A stretch of DNA of 64,000 nucleotides from Silene conica (lineage: Eukaryota; Streptophyta; Magnoliopsida; Caryophyllales; Caryophyllaceae). Shown here piece after piece: positions 43,456-55,439 of the stretch. Numbering within the stretch: the stretch's first letter is position 1; the number at the start of each line of letters is the position of its first letter. Position numbers and translations under genes: made by a program. The stretch is taken from NCBI GenBank assembly GCA_029255685.2, contig CM055319.2, positions 38,202,530 to 38,266,529 of the forward strand, written 5' to 3'. The notes beneath the pieces are model-generated. The model saw only the letters and a program-made list of their open reading frames with translations. It was not told the DNA's origin and ran no database searches.

Positions 43456-44389
43456 AACTTGTTGTTTTATATCTGCTTGCCTTGAGTTGGTATAGTGTCA
43501 GATATGCATGATGATAGTGATGATTACAGTACCTTGACTTTGTATTGTTCATCCAAGGCATTGGATGACTCTTTAGTCAGTTTCGTAAATGGTTTGGACT
43601 GAAAGACCCCCCGACCGGGCAACCGGTTGGGAAACCGGCTCTCCTTCCAAATAGTTTCCGAAGTTGGTTGAGAGCCGTGCATTAGTGATTGCATGATGAT
43701 ATGAGTTTCAGCTATTGAGTTATTGTATGCTTTACATGTTTATATATGTTGGAGTGTTCTGTTTGTATTGCTTGTTACGTGTCGTTACAAAAGGTGGCTA
43801 GGAGAACTCTAGTCACTCCCCTCTGATTGTGGCGTACATGTTTTCATGTATGTAGGTACATGCAGGTTGGACGGGGTTGGATGAGAGCTAGCCAGTGATG
43901 ATCCACTTGTCATCTTATGACTTACACTTTCGATTAGCTAGACTCTAGTTCGATACTGTTTATCTTTTGGTGCCTGTAGGGATGTCCCATCCCAGGCTTT
44001 GTATATATTTGGTTTCCGTACTTAGAACTGTTATACTTATCTATTTTGTTTATATCAGTGTTCAGTTTCTGTTTCAGTTTAATTTTAATTCCGCTGCATT
44101 TTTAGTACTTTGTGTGTTTATTTATTTCCGCTTCGCGAGGGGTTTTACATGTTCGGTCGCTAATTTTACATGTATTTGGCCGTAAAATCTTGTTTTGTCC
44201 TAGCCAAATCCGTAGCTATTACTTATAAACCTGCAAGCAAACCAAGAAAAGCAGCGCACAACCCAAATGATGCCAAACATCTGCAACTTTAATATATAAA
44301 ACTGTTTCGGATTCCATACAAAGTACCAAATTCTAGTGTTTGTCTAACGAAAATAAAAATTATCCAACACTAAAAACAAGAGACACTAA

Positions 44390-44779
44390 CTACGACACCG
44401 GAAAAGATGCTCCCGCCCCACTCCCACCTCCATAATCCGGATCTCTTGGATCCCTATCATGTGGACGCCAACCACTGTTACAATTTGCGAAATAAGAAGA
44501 CATCTTATCCATCTCTTCTTTCATTCTTCTAATTTCTTCATCTCGTTCGGCGTCCCTTCTATCCTTCTCAGCTAGTTGCATTTGGAGGTGACTTACCAAA
44601 CCAGGAACATATTGTTCGTGCTGGGAGGAGGACCCTCTTCTTGTCGGTGGATCATAAAAGAGCTCTTTCGCTGAACCGGCCCCGTAGACTCCTCCTTTAT
44701 GAAAACCATCTACTAGTTCATACCAAAGCTGATTGTCGGAGATTTCAGGGTTCTTCCTCTTTCGTTCAAGAAATGATTC
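44390..44779 (-). pseudogene. Ptta/En/Spm-type CACTA exon, duplicate copy
   Basis: Exon after a TTTTTTTGTAG acceptor. It reads ESFLERKRKNP, LWYELVDGFHKGGVYGAGS (the VYGAGS hallmark of plant Ptta/En/Spm proteins) and a charged coiled stretch (EKDRRDAERDEEIRRMKEEM), ending FPVS-stop. This copy has no upstream exon, because the tandem joint precedes it, so it is not a gene on its own. Confidence 0.8.
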
Positions 44780-45132
44780 CTACAAAAAAATGAAGGTGAT
44801 TATTAATAATATATACAATAACACTTGCATATAAATACTTTGTATAAATACTTTGTGTGTTTATTTATTTCCGCTTCGCGAGGGGTTTTACATGTTCGGT
44901 CGCTAATTTTACATGTATTTGGCCGTAAAATCTTGTTTTGTCCTAGCCAAATCCGTAGCTATTACTTATAAACCTGCAAGCAAACCAAGAAAAGCAGCGC
45001 ACAACCCAAATGATGCCAAACATCTGAAACTTTAATATATAAAACTGTTTCGGATTCCATACCAAGTACCAAATTCTAGTGTTTGTTTAACGAAAATAAA
45101 AATTATCCAACACTAAAAACAAGAGACACTAA

Positions 45133-45522
45133 CTACGAGACCGGAAAAGATGCTCCCGCCCCACTCCCACCTCCATAATCCGGATCTCTTGGATCCCTAT
45201 CATGTGGACGCCAACCACTGTTACAATTTGCGAAATAAGAAGGCATCTTATCCATCTCTTCTTTCATTCTTCTAATTTCTTCATCTCGTTCGGCGTCCCT
45301 TCTATCCTTCTCAGCTAGTTGCATTTGGAGGTGACTTACCAAACCAGGAACATATTGTTCGTGCTGGGAGGAGGACCCTCTTCTTGTCGGTGGATCATAA
45401 AAGAGCTCTTTCGCTGAACCGGCCCCGTAGACTCCTCCTTTATGAAAACCATCTACTATTTTATACCAACGCTGATTGTCGGAGATTTCAGGGTTCTTCC
45501 TCTTTCGTTCAAGAAATGATTC
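45133..45522 (-). pseudogene. Ptta/En/Spm-type CACTA exon
   Basis: Same exon as 44390-44779 with small differences (such as KMPSYF for KMSSYF). It follows a 127-bp intron (45649-45523; GTAAGT to GTAG) after the TNP2 fragment. The fragment and this exon could be spliced together, although they normally belong to separate parts of a CACTA element, so an internal deletion fused them. Confidence 0.8.
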
Positions 45523-45649
45523 CTACAAAAAAATGAAGGTGATTATTAATAATATATACAATAACACTTGCATATAAATACATCATCTTCGATATTTAAC
45601 TTAATTGATGATAAATCATTTTTTAAATACTTTATACAATAACACTTAC

Positions 45650-46407
45650 ATATAATTCGCCAAGGAGGTAAGTTGTACGGTGTAAGCATTACAGGCCAAC
45701 ACGAGTAAGATCTACCAAATTGACCAAAAGGGTCAAACCCATCCGTACACAAGCCAAGTCTCACATTGCGAGGTTCCTCGGCATAATCAGGATACAAACT
45801 ATCAAAACGCTTCCACTCCTCTCCGTCACTCGGGTGACACATCTTTCCTGGTGTACGGGGGTTTTCTTTGTGCCATCTCATTTGGTTGGCAATATTTTTC
45901 GTGGCATATAACCTTTGAAGTCTTGGAGCTAGGGGAAGATAAATTAATGGGTTTAATAATATTGGTTTGTTTGTTTTTCCACTCTTCTTACCCTTTTTTC
46001 CCTTCAAGATAGTATTTCCCTCACTTGTCTCATATCTATCCCTTTGACATTTCTTACATTTGGTTAGCAACGCATCATCTTTCCAAAAAAGCATACATCC
46101 TCCAGGACATGCATCAATCTTTTCATTTGGAAGCTGAAAACCTTTGACCACTTTTTTGGTATTGTAAAAATTACGGGTCATAATGTTATTATCGGGTATA
46201 ACATCTTCAATTAAAGTAGAAATACTGTCAACCACTTTAAACGACATATTGTACTCACATTTTAACGTTACTATCCTCGATGTAACTTGCAACAATGACA
46301 TTCTGCTCCCCTCATATAAATTTTTCTCGGAGTTCCTTAGCATATAAAAAAAGGCTTTTGCTTTTGGGTTTGGATCTTCTTCCTCGGTTATAGGTACACG
46401 ATCGGTA
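45650..46407 (-). pseudogene. CACTA TNP2 transposase, N-terminal fragment
   Basis: Open from the copia c junction: TDRVPITEEEDPNPKAKAFFYMLRN (46407 inward), then the TNP2 hallmarks EKIDACPGGCMLFWKDD, TKCKKCQRDRYE (zinc-like Cys pairs), APRLQRLYATK, HPSDGEEWKRFD and LCTDGFDPFGQ, ending YNLPPWRII at a GTAAGT donor. An ATG-initiated ORF runs 46343-45546, but codons after 45650 are intron. The rest of the transposase catalytic region is missing. It is cut at the 5' side by copia c. Confidence 0.88.
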
Positions 46408-47644
46408 TGTTAGTTTTAGTTATCTCATAAGCTAATTATTTTAGTCATACTAAACAAACTCTTAATTAACATTTTAATTAATAAACTTTTAGATCTTATG
46501 CATGCTAAAACTTATGCGGAAATAGAAAGATTTGAACCCTTACTCACGGTCCAAATATGCTAGGATGATCCTCCAAGTATTCAACAAGAACACCTCCTTT
46601 GTGATGCACCAAGACTCCCCTTAATGAAACCGAAACTTGAGTATGCTAGTACCAAAACCGGTTTTTCCTTAACACAAATTCTAATCTCTTATTAGAATAA
46701 ATAATATATGAATGTTACAACTCTTATAGTGTTAATAATATAATCCTATTATATCAATTGTATATGAGATAAATTATGGAGGTTTTAATGGTTTTTCTCA
46801 CTCTAAAACTAAGCACCAAGTTAGAATGAATACTACCAAAAGATATTAAACATTTTTACATATCATGGTGTTTTTGGGTGGCTTGAGCCGTGTGCTCTCC
46901 TAGGAAGCATCAAGGGATGCTTTTTAGTCTTACCAACAAACATAGGGAGGCACAAGATAATAGTTTCAAGGCTCTCTTAATGATAGTGTTACCTTGTGTA
47001 CTAAATACACAAAACACACACATTACTACAAACCCAAAAACCGGTACACTATATTGTAAAATGGTTGTCCATTTTATAAATGTCATTTTGGTACAATTGT
47101 ATATTTGTGACATATAAAATGTCACAATTTATATGAAACAATTGTCTTAATTTAAAATGCATATTTATCAAATAAATATCATTTATAAGTTAAATAAATC
47201 ATATTTAACAAATTGACTAATAATTTATAATTACTAATATATAAAATGGTCATTTCGTTAATCGTCAATACGATTTACAACAATTGTAACAATAAACAAC
47301 CCGATTCATTCTAATTACGATATTTCATAAATATCGTTTAATACTTAACAATTGACACGTTTCAATTTCAAACACAAATCTTACATTAAGATTTAACCTC
47401 TGATTTCTCTATATACGAATTTAAGGAATCTGATCAACTCGTATCAATATACATTTGATCAGTTTATCAATTAAGGGAATTGTCCTATAGGTGTGCCCTA
47501 AAGGGATCAACTGACCACCACAGCCAATCATTACCGATTAATGTTGGTCAGTTGACTAATATAATTTCGTATCATCCCTTGCGCATTCTCGTCATGAGAT
47601 TTAATTACGTGATCGCACTATTGTTGAGGACACATTTCCCAACA
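46408..47644 (-). repeat. 3' LTR of copia c
   Basis: Minus strand TGTTGGGAAATGTGTCC (47644) to the TGTTAGTTTTAG end at 46408. The inner 620 bp match 53421-54047. Confidence 0.9.
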
Positions 47645-50004
47645 ATCTCCCACTTGTCCTCGACAAGTGTGCGTCACCAATTCTCTTGTCCTATTACAAT
47701 CTCCCACTCAATGCAAGGTGTCTCTCTGAGGTCGTACTTGCATTCGATCATATCATGAGTGGTTTCCTCAATCTGGAGAATAAATGTTTGACCGGAATTA
47801 TCTACCATAGATACCTTCTGAGCGTGGCCACGCATTTCTAGTTAACTTCTCCTCGAGTGGCCTTGAGATTTGAACAACCCTGACAAGGGGTGGACAATTT
47901 CTATCGCACTACTTCCTTCAACTAGTCACAGTCAGTCACAACCCAAAGCAATCCCATTTGACTCCAGTTACGAAAAGTCATAGAGAATAGATCAAGGTTA
48001 TGCCAAAACTGTACCATCTTGGGAGAGTAGTCTTTAGTCTAAGAATTGACTCATAAGAATACTATAGCAGCTCTCGCCATGACCCGGCTATTATAAAATT
48101 TCCAGAACTCTATAAGCGGTCACTTCGCCCGACAGAGTTTCTCTTGCAGTCTGCCTATGTGATCGACTAGTCATCACGTATGACTCTATGGCACTTGAAC
48201 TTGCCATCAGTCGCCTCACATTCTAGTCGCTTTGAGATGTCACCTCATGTAAGCGGCCATGGGCTATACTAAGTCAATCCAGTTCACTTTATGGGGTTCA
48301 ATATTGTCTCTTACAACCCATTTGGATTTTGACAAAGTATCTTTCATTTTGAGTTAATTATAACTCAAATGACATTGTCATGCAAAAATAGTCAACACTA
48401 TTCCATTGCATTTGATGCACGATCATCAATTTGTATTAGTGTTTTACGAATAAACCTTTTATTCATGATTCTAAAACTTACAAATTTTGGTCTCCTTTCA
48501 TCTCATATTATCTCATATAATATGATCTTATTTGAACACATATCTAGAACTCATTCTAGATCTTGAGTTCCCTTTTCTGAGGGAAGCTCCCACTGTTATC
48601 TTATAACTCGTGACGTATTGATATACTAGAGGGATTAAAGAATCACTCGAAATTATCTAGTCACTCATGTGCTGAAATCTATATTGTAGTTATTAATGAT
48701 TTCATCACTCTTACTATTTTCAAACATCTTGGCTTATATGATCAAAGCTTTATTCTATTTAACCACTTTGATTTCTAATGGGCGACCTTTTATTATCAAT
48801 ATAATAAACCTTCCCGTAAAGCTCCATCATCTTATGATATAAAGTATTTTGTTCATCTAGAATTGAGAACCTCTTATTCTTTACACTTTAAAGAATCACC
48901 CATCCTCTCTAAATGGTAGTTTCAATTCTTTAATGAATATTGCTCCCACTAAAAACAATATCACTCGATCTCTTAAATGAACCTTTCATTTCTTGCATGT
49001 AAATCTTTATTTATCACTTGAATCATTATCACTATCACTATCCCTATAGTGATCTATCTTCATTCATTCAACATCACATCCTTCGTGTCTTCGTTTCCTC
49101 GAGAAGAATATGACATGATAATTCCCTTATAACTACATTGAGAGATTTGAGATGATTTCTTCTCTTTTATCTTATAAATTTAGAAAAACCATTTATTAAG
49201 GAACCGTTTTCCTTCCGATTTCATACGGGGTTTCTTTTATCCTTTCTTTGAAACAATGAACATAGGGAACATTTGCTCTTGTGTCCTCCCGTAGTTTCTT
49301 CAGTGTCCTCTCGTAGTTTCTTCAATTCATTCATTTAGGGTTCTTCTTAAGACTCCCATGTAGGAATCTTCTCTAAGATCCTGTATTTTAATTTATCATT
49401 GGTTTGCGGGCGAAATATTTTCTCCCACTCTATCCTTTTAATAATAACCTTTATTTGTATAAGGATAGCAATTTTCGATTTAACCAATGCATATGAATGT
49501 TCGAAGTTTTATAGGTGTGATGTATACATTTTCATTTTACTTAAAATGATCATCGTATAATGAATTAATGATTTCTTAATTTGATTGAAAGTATCTCATG
49601 TGGTGTAGTTCTCCGTTTTAATAAACACTTTGATTATATTCTATTGATCGTATCAATGTGACTTATTTTGTGATAAAATCACTATTATTCATGTTTTAAC
49701 AAGGTATGCAATTTATTTTAGAAATCAAGGAATTGATTAAGAACAAAAGTAGTGACTCGGGTTGAAAACCAAGTCACTAATATCCAAAATTGCAACCATT
49801 GTTTTAGGATTCAAATCCTTGTCTTACAAGAAAATAAATTGTTCTAGGAAATAAAATGCAAAATTTGAAAGAAGACAATATGAAAATTAGAGCCTAGCTC
49901 TTTAAGTCTTCAATCAATTGGATGCTACCATAGTCATCCAAGTAAGGAACTTCATGCTTCCTTCTCCTTGCCCTTATCTTTATAAGATGCCCCTTTAAAA
50001 CAAT
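47645..50004 (-). other. Long noncoding 3' region of copia c
   Basis: 2.36 kb where pol is expected. Its LTR-proximal part is the usual Angela 3' UTR: double PPT GAGTGGGAGA/AAGTGGGAGA and a perfect CACTTGTC/GACAAGTG hairpin at 47651-47669. The rest, about 48600-50000, is AT-rich with no recognised motif. Short ORFs at 47480 and 48369 are not supported. Confidence 0.65.
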
Positions 50005-50971
50005 TTAAAAGGGGTGATAGTCAACAACTTGTATCGTCATACAAAAGTTAACAAAAGAACATGAAAGTAAACGAGAATTATAAACTACGGCGGTTGCCTT
50101 TCCATTTTTGAGATCGGTCAAGTATTTGGGGCAATTCCGTTTCCTAAGACTTAACCTCGTCCAATAAAGGCACTTGTCTTCAACCTTTGAAGATGAGGTG
50201 GAAACGCCTTTCGAAAAGGTCTTTTCTTTTGCCGGTTTGGGTTTGAACGTTTTCTTGCCCTTGCCTTTGAATGCATTCCTATTGAAGTTGCATCTCCCTT
50301 TCTTTTTGATGTTCAAGACATCCTTAGTGGAACTTTCATGAAGTCCCATGTTTCTCTCGGCTTGGACAAGCATCTTATGCAATTCATCCAATGTGGTCTC
50401 TTGATTTCGTATGTTGAATTCACCCGGAATTGAGCATACGATTTCATCTTATTGAGAGAGTGAAGGACTCGATCAATGATGAGTGAGTCGGGAACATCAA
50501 CTCCTTGCACTTTTATAGTCTCCGCGAGTTCAACTAGTTTGAGTAGATGAAGGCTTATCTTTTACCCTTCCTTCAGGCTAATGTCGAAGAAGGCGGAAGC
50601 CGCCTCATATTGAATCACCCTTGGAGTTTGCGAAAACATTGTCCAAAGCTTGGTGTATATCTCATATGATGTGGTTAACTTAATCATACTCCTTTGGAGA
50701 TCCGGCTCCATGGAGAAGATAAGCACATTCTTAAGAGCGGAGGAATCTTTCATGTAGGCTTCATAGGCCTCACGAGTTTGGACCGCGGAACGTGCGGTCG
50801 GAGCGGGAGGAGCGGCTTCGGATAGGTAACGAGTCTTATCGTCACCTTGAGCGGCCAAAAGTAATAGCGCATCCCAATCCTTAAAATTTGAACCATGCTT
50901 ATCGAGTTTGCAACGATCCTTAAGGATCGAAGCCATGATACGTTAGTGAGAGGTGGAGCGTTGGTAGCCAT
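50005..50971 (-). pseudogene. Degenerate copia gag
   Basis: Likely start ATG 50971 (MATNAPPLTNV). A frameshift then enters MASILKDRCKLDKHGSNFKDW and MEPDLQRSM, parallel to copia b gag (NDGSNFSDW, MESNLQRRF). There is an in-frame stop at 50562-50564 after ISLKEG, and a second frameshift near 50400 into LDELHKMLVQAERN. The zinc knuckle is damaged (CLYWTRLSLRKRNCP instead of a CxxC...H...C pattern). The frame ends at 50005 with no protease after it. Confidence 0.85.
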
Positions 50972-53420
50972 TGATGATGTGGAAAATTAAACTACAATAA
51001 AAAGAAGGAATTAAAACAACGTCATTTTCAAAACTCGTAAATAATTTTAAACAAGTTTAGTTATTTACTTAATGATCTCTTACCCAATTAAGTAAACAAT
51101 CCCGAGACCCAAAACCATACTAATTCGGGCACGGTATAGCCGATTCAACCCGTATTGGTATTATTTGGTGGATTAACCTTTTAATCGGTTCTACCTTAGA
51201 ACTCTCGGTCGACAATTTTCTAAAAATCGTCTTTAGCCCGAACTTATTGCAACTACGGTTACGAATACTTTCGTTGAGATCGACCAAATTTCAAGGTGTA
51301 ATCTTATTACCCCACTTACCCAACGTGACAATTTTAGTACCCCGGTATAGTCGAGCCTACATTCTTGTGAAGAAGGGATTCATGGGTCCATAATTTTTGG
51401 TAAGGCTAAGTCTCAATATTCATATGTAATAGATCTAGTCAAATTTTATTATCTATCTCCGTTTAAGTGAACTAAGTCGGTGAATTATCGATAAAATTAT
51501 TGACTAGGTCGATAAAATCGAAAGAGATGCATGATATGATATATGACGATTTGGCTATGCATGCAAACATATATAAAGCAAATAAAAGCATAAAAATAAA
51601 CCCTAGTATGGCCTTTCCTAGAAAAGAAATAATAAAAGTACAAATTCGGAAACCAACTCCTTTGGTCCCTTGAACTTCACGAGACACGCTTCCCAAGGTA
51701 AACACCGTCTTTGGTCGGAACTCCTTTCCGAATGGCACCGTCTTCAAGAATCTCCGGAATTTACAAAAATTACAACTTTTCTAGTCTACTTTATACATTA
51801 TAAAATAGAAAACAATAAATAAAGTGATACGAGATCACATTAATTACATCCGAATCGGTAACCCCTTACATTACGGGAAATACCGATTTTAAAAACTAAG
51901 GCCATACTAAGTAAATTACATAATCCAAAATTACGTAAATAAAATCATGACATTCATAATTAAAATATTCAATGCTTATGAATATATGAACTATCGTGCA
52001 AACCCTAAGCCAAATCGTCCTATTTAAATATCAATTATATAAATAGTTATCGTATACCTCGGTTTTATGGAATTGGTGTTTTAACGTTTAACAACACTAT
52101 GCATAATGTGAATCGGAATTCACTCTTAAGTTAATCATCCCAACACTTTTAGGTTTCAAAATTTAGTCTTACTCAAACTTTGAACATGACTTAACTTATT
52201 ATAATAATATTGTTCGGTATTACTCGGTTTTACGGGAAAAATAATATAAAAATCAAAAAGAGTCATAAAAATTTTAAAAATTTCAAAATTCAAATTTTAA
52301 AAATTCTAGAATGTTCTTATAATTTCATAACTTTAAAATATTAGTATTTATACGGTTTTAACATTTATTTCGAAAATAAGACGTAAAACGAGCATTTTAA
52401 GTCGGAAAATTAAATAATTAGTTCCATAAATGCAAATAAAATACTAATAATATATTTACACTTTCCAAAACACTTTAAGAACATGAAATGGACAGAAAAA
52501 TAAATTACACACTGCCCAATAAGCCGAAATTTTAATAAATATGAGTCTTATTATCCAATTTTAAATGCAACTTTTTAACAAATTAAAATTAAATAAAAAC
52601 AGAAACTTTTGGCTCCCAAGATAATTATGCTGATGAACATATCATATATGACTAATATGGGTTAAATTTTCCGGCCATTTTAACAACTATTGAAAATTTT
52701 AACGATTTTCGTCATATATCGTACAATTTTAACCTTTTAAAATTATTTCTCAAGCATAAAATTAGATAAAAAATCTCGAAATTTTTATACATGCTGGAAA
52801 TAATATATATGACATCGTGTTAAAGTTTTATGGCCAAATTCCAACTTAAACTATTAAAGTCGAAATAATGTCACTAATTACCCGATTTTTACATTAAAAA
52901 TCTATAATAATGCAATATATGAGATAAATTTCTGGAAAATTTAGCATACATTTTAAATATTGCACGTGACTTACTCATAAAGTTTTATAGTCAAATTCCA
53001 AATATAACTATACAAACCCATTTTTATTCATCTTATTGCATTTTAACATTTAAAATTCATATCCCATGTATTATAAGTCCATAATTTACGAAAATTCATA
53101 TTCCCAACATAGGATATACATGTGAAAACATACTGAAAAATCTCGGCCAAAAGGTGATTTTAACTATTTTTCCCAAAATAAACAATTTTTAACCATTAAA
53201 AATCAATAAAACCGAAAAATAAAATACCAATGAACAATATATATGCAAAATATATTCCAAATATCCTAAAAACATTTTAGAATCAGTAGGTATTCATGCA
53301 TAAATTATTTCGGACATATCATATACTAAACGAAATATCAATTTTTATTTTGTTAACCTAATAACTCCGTAAAAAATAAAACGGGAAGCATGCAAACAAC
53401 CTGGCTGCTCTGATACCAAT
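50972..53420 (-). other. Leader of copia c with candidate intron 51319-50992
   Basis: 2.45 kb noncoding. It shares about 700 bp with the copia a leader, including GTAAGT at 51319 and TTATTGTAG ending at 50992, giving a 328-bp candidate intron (332 in copia a). The hydrophobic 91-codon ORF at 51747-51472 lies in this shared leader and is broken or absent in copia a. Confidence 0.65.
53407..53418 (-). promoter_or_regulatory. Primer binding site of copia c
   Basis: Minus strand TGGTATCAGAGC, 2 bp from the LTR end. Confidence 0.92.
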
Positions 53421-54047
53421 TGTTATTTTTAGTTATCTCATAATCTAATTATTTTAGTCATACTAAACAAACTCTTAATTAACATTTTAATTAATAAACT
53501 TTTAGATCTTATGCATGCTAAAATTTATGCGGAAATAGAAAGATTTGAACCCTTACTCACGGTCCAAATATGCTAGGATGATCCTCCAAGTATTCAACAA
53601 GAACACTTCCTTTGTGATGCACCAAGACACCCCTTAATGAAACCGAAACTTGAGTATGCTAGTACCAAAACTGGTTTTTCCTTAACACAAATTCTAATCT
53701 CTTATTAGAATAAATAATATATGAATATTACAACTCTTATAGTGTTAATAATATAATCCTATTATATCAATTGTATATGAGATAAATTATGGAGGTTTTA
53801 ATGATTTTTCTCACTCTAAAACTAAGCACCAAGTTAGAATGAATACTACCAAAAGATATTAAACATTTTTACATATCATGATGTTTTTGGGTGGGTTGAG
53901 TCGTGTGCTCTCCTAGGAAGTATCAAGGGACGCTTTTTGGTCTTACCAACAAACATAGGGAGGCACAAGATAATAGTTTCAAGGCTCTCTTAATGATAGT
54001 GTTCCCTTGTGTACCAAATACACAAAACACACACATTACTACAAACC
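53421..54047 (-). repeat. 5' LTR of copia c, inner part
   Basis: Matches 46408-47040. It is interrupted by the Athila LTR at 54048; the remainder should lie beyond the right edge of the window. Confidence 0.9.
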
Positions 54048-55439
54048 TGGCTAGACTTGTCGCGAGTCTCCAAATTAATATTTTTATCCACTACAAACCC
54101 AAACTAGTAGCTAGTGTAAGTAGGGGTCGATCCCACAAGGAAGGTCTTTTGTCGATTAAATGTGTGCTAAAGTTAAGTAACCAAAGGGGGGGTTTTGATG
54201 TGTTGATTGATCTAATCTACTAAGATGAAAATAAAATGCAATAAAAATAAAAACGATGTAAGTAATTGAAGGTGTAAATAAATATGAGAATCATTCTTGG
54301 ACCAAGTAATTTCCACCAATTAGTTATGAATTGATCATTGACTCTTCTAACCTATTTTACTATTTAATACTTTGCTATGAAGTTTGTTGACTTCTAATTC
54401 CACATATGATTAGTTATTAGCTACAAGCGTAAACAAATAACTCTTACAAAATTGTCAATTTAGTCAAGCGTTTAATCGTATCAAAATTGTAGAATAAAAA
54501 CTATGGAATTTAGCAAAGATGAAATAATGAAGAAAACAAGCGATGCTTCACTTTGATTCATACAAGTTTAATCGTTTATAACTCAACAATGATGAATTAG
54601 CATACTACTTGATGAATTATAATTGCTACAATGAAATAGATAAACAAACAAAAGATTCATTCATCTAATCTAGCAATGATAAATTAATAACAACAACTAG
54701 TTGATCACTCTAGGTGCTTAATTAACAAACCAACATTAAACCAAATTAAACTTGATATTCAAATCATAAAATAGAAATAGAATAAGAGTCTTACAATTCA
54801 ACACTAATATGGCTTCAAGAACTTGTTCCAAGATGTAGAACTTAGCTCTCCATACAAATAAAACTAACTAAAATAAATAGAAATTGGAAAATGTTTTTGT
54901 GTATTCTAATGATTAAAGTGATGGAGAAGTATGTAAAAGCATATGGAAGCACCCCCTAAAAGTGTCAACAACATCTTCTTATATAGGTCTTTAAAGGACA
55001 ACTCCTTAATGTCTCTTAAATTGTAGGTATTATTACCAAAATAAATGAGAATTAAGGAGTTGTTGAAATTGCATTAAGTCCCATGTTGTGTCATAAAATA
55101 GTATTGGAATCCAAAGTTGTGTCATAAAATATGAGTTGAATGCATGAAATTCATGGAATCCAATGTTCATTTTGATGTGCACTTGTTTGGATCATAGTAA
55201 TTGGACCTTGACTTGCTTCAAAAATCATATTGCATGAGACATCTTTAGCCCAACAACAACCTCCAAAGAAGCCTACTCCATCAAATTAACAAATCAATCC
55301 AATAATCCCATAAAAACATGCAAATCCATCATCAACCCAATATCAAAGACATGTGCACTAAAATCCAATAAAATACTCCTCAACCCATCAAATAACCATC
55401 AAAATCACCTTATTAAACCTTACTAAACTAGACTAATCA
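54048..55439 (-). repeat. 3' LTR of the right Athila
   Basis: Minus strand TGATTAGTCTAG (55439) to CAAGTCTAGCCA (54048). It contains the CTTGTGGGATCGACCCC motif found near the end of many plant Athila LTRs. It is preceded by the PPT TCTAAGCGTTGGGAAGTT (55440-55457). No GGTCGACC pairs occur in it. Confidence 0.85.

Larger units (their letters stand above)
6244..44149 (+). mobile_element. Tekay/Del-like chromovirus, split by nested insertions
   Basis: Pieces in order: RT-RNase H 6244-7885, integrase 7886-8509, integrase 39001-39546, C-terminus 41107-41206, then PPT and 3' LTR 41274-44149. The protein joins across each insertion with short target duplications. The RT reads [16 protein letters not shown] and [11 protein letters not shown], typical of plant chromoviruses. 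LTR ends TGTAACATCCC and GGGGTTTTACA. The 5' LTR, gag and protease lie left of the window beyond the Athila insertion. The copy carries several stops and a deletion and is dead. Confidence 0.85.
41274..44149 (+). repeat. 3' LTR of the chromovirus
   Basis: TGTAACATCCCGTATTTT to GGGGTTTTACA, about 2.88 kb. It contains a five-hairpin array (42222-42615), a minisatellite-like array (42906-43455) and two similar CCGGTYGGGYAACCG-type blocks near 42761 and 43605. The last 44 bp are repeated at 44849-44892 by the CACTA tandem duplication. The 5' LTR is not in the window. Confidence 0.82.
44106..45581. repeat. Direct tandem duplication, unit about 740 bp
   Basis: 44106-44836 is repeated at 44849-45581 with few differences (period 743). 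The unit includes the last 44 bp of the chromovirus LTR plus CACTA sequence, so it arose after the chromovirus inserted. A short filler, CTTTGTATAAATA, lies at the joint. Confidence 0.9.
44150..46407 (-). mobile_element. CACTA (En/Spm) DNA transposon fragment
   Basis: On the minus strand: a TNP2 transposase N-terminal exon, a short intron, a Ptta/En/Spm-type C-terminal exon, then a duplicate of that exon. Copia c cuts the 5' side at 46408 and the chromovirus LTR abuts the 3' side. No terminal CACTA inverted repeat is visible in the window, so both ends are lost or outside it. Confidence 0.8.
46408..54047 (-). mobile_element. Copia element c, gag-only (pol deleted)
   Basis: Minus-strand element related to copia a by its LTR start, leader and PPT. 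5' LTR partial 53421-54047 (cut by the right Athila at 54048), primer site 53407-53418, leader, degenerate gag 50005-50971, 2.4 kb noncoding, PPT, 3' LTR 46408-47644. No protease, integrase, RT or RNase H motif occurs anywhere. It is inserted in the CACTA transposase; the left flank is CGGTA. Confidence 0.88.

Noticed and set aside
44150-44260. CACTA terminal inverted repeat at the chromovirus joint
   Set aside because: The TTTTACATG and GTAAAAT motifs look subterminal, but no CACTA terminus is present, so I do not call an element end.
51472-51747. Hydrophobic 91-codon ORF that could be a membrane protein
   Set aside because: Lies in the copia leader; the homologous stretch in copia a (about 22610-22800) has no matching conserved frame.
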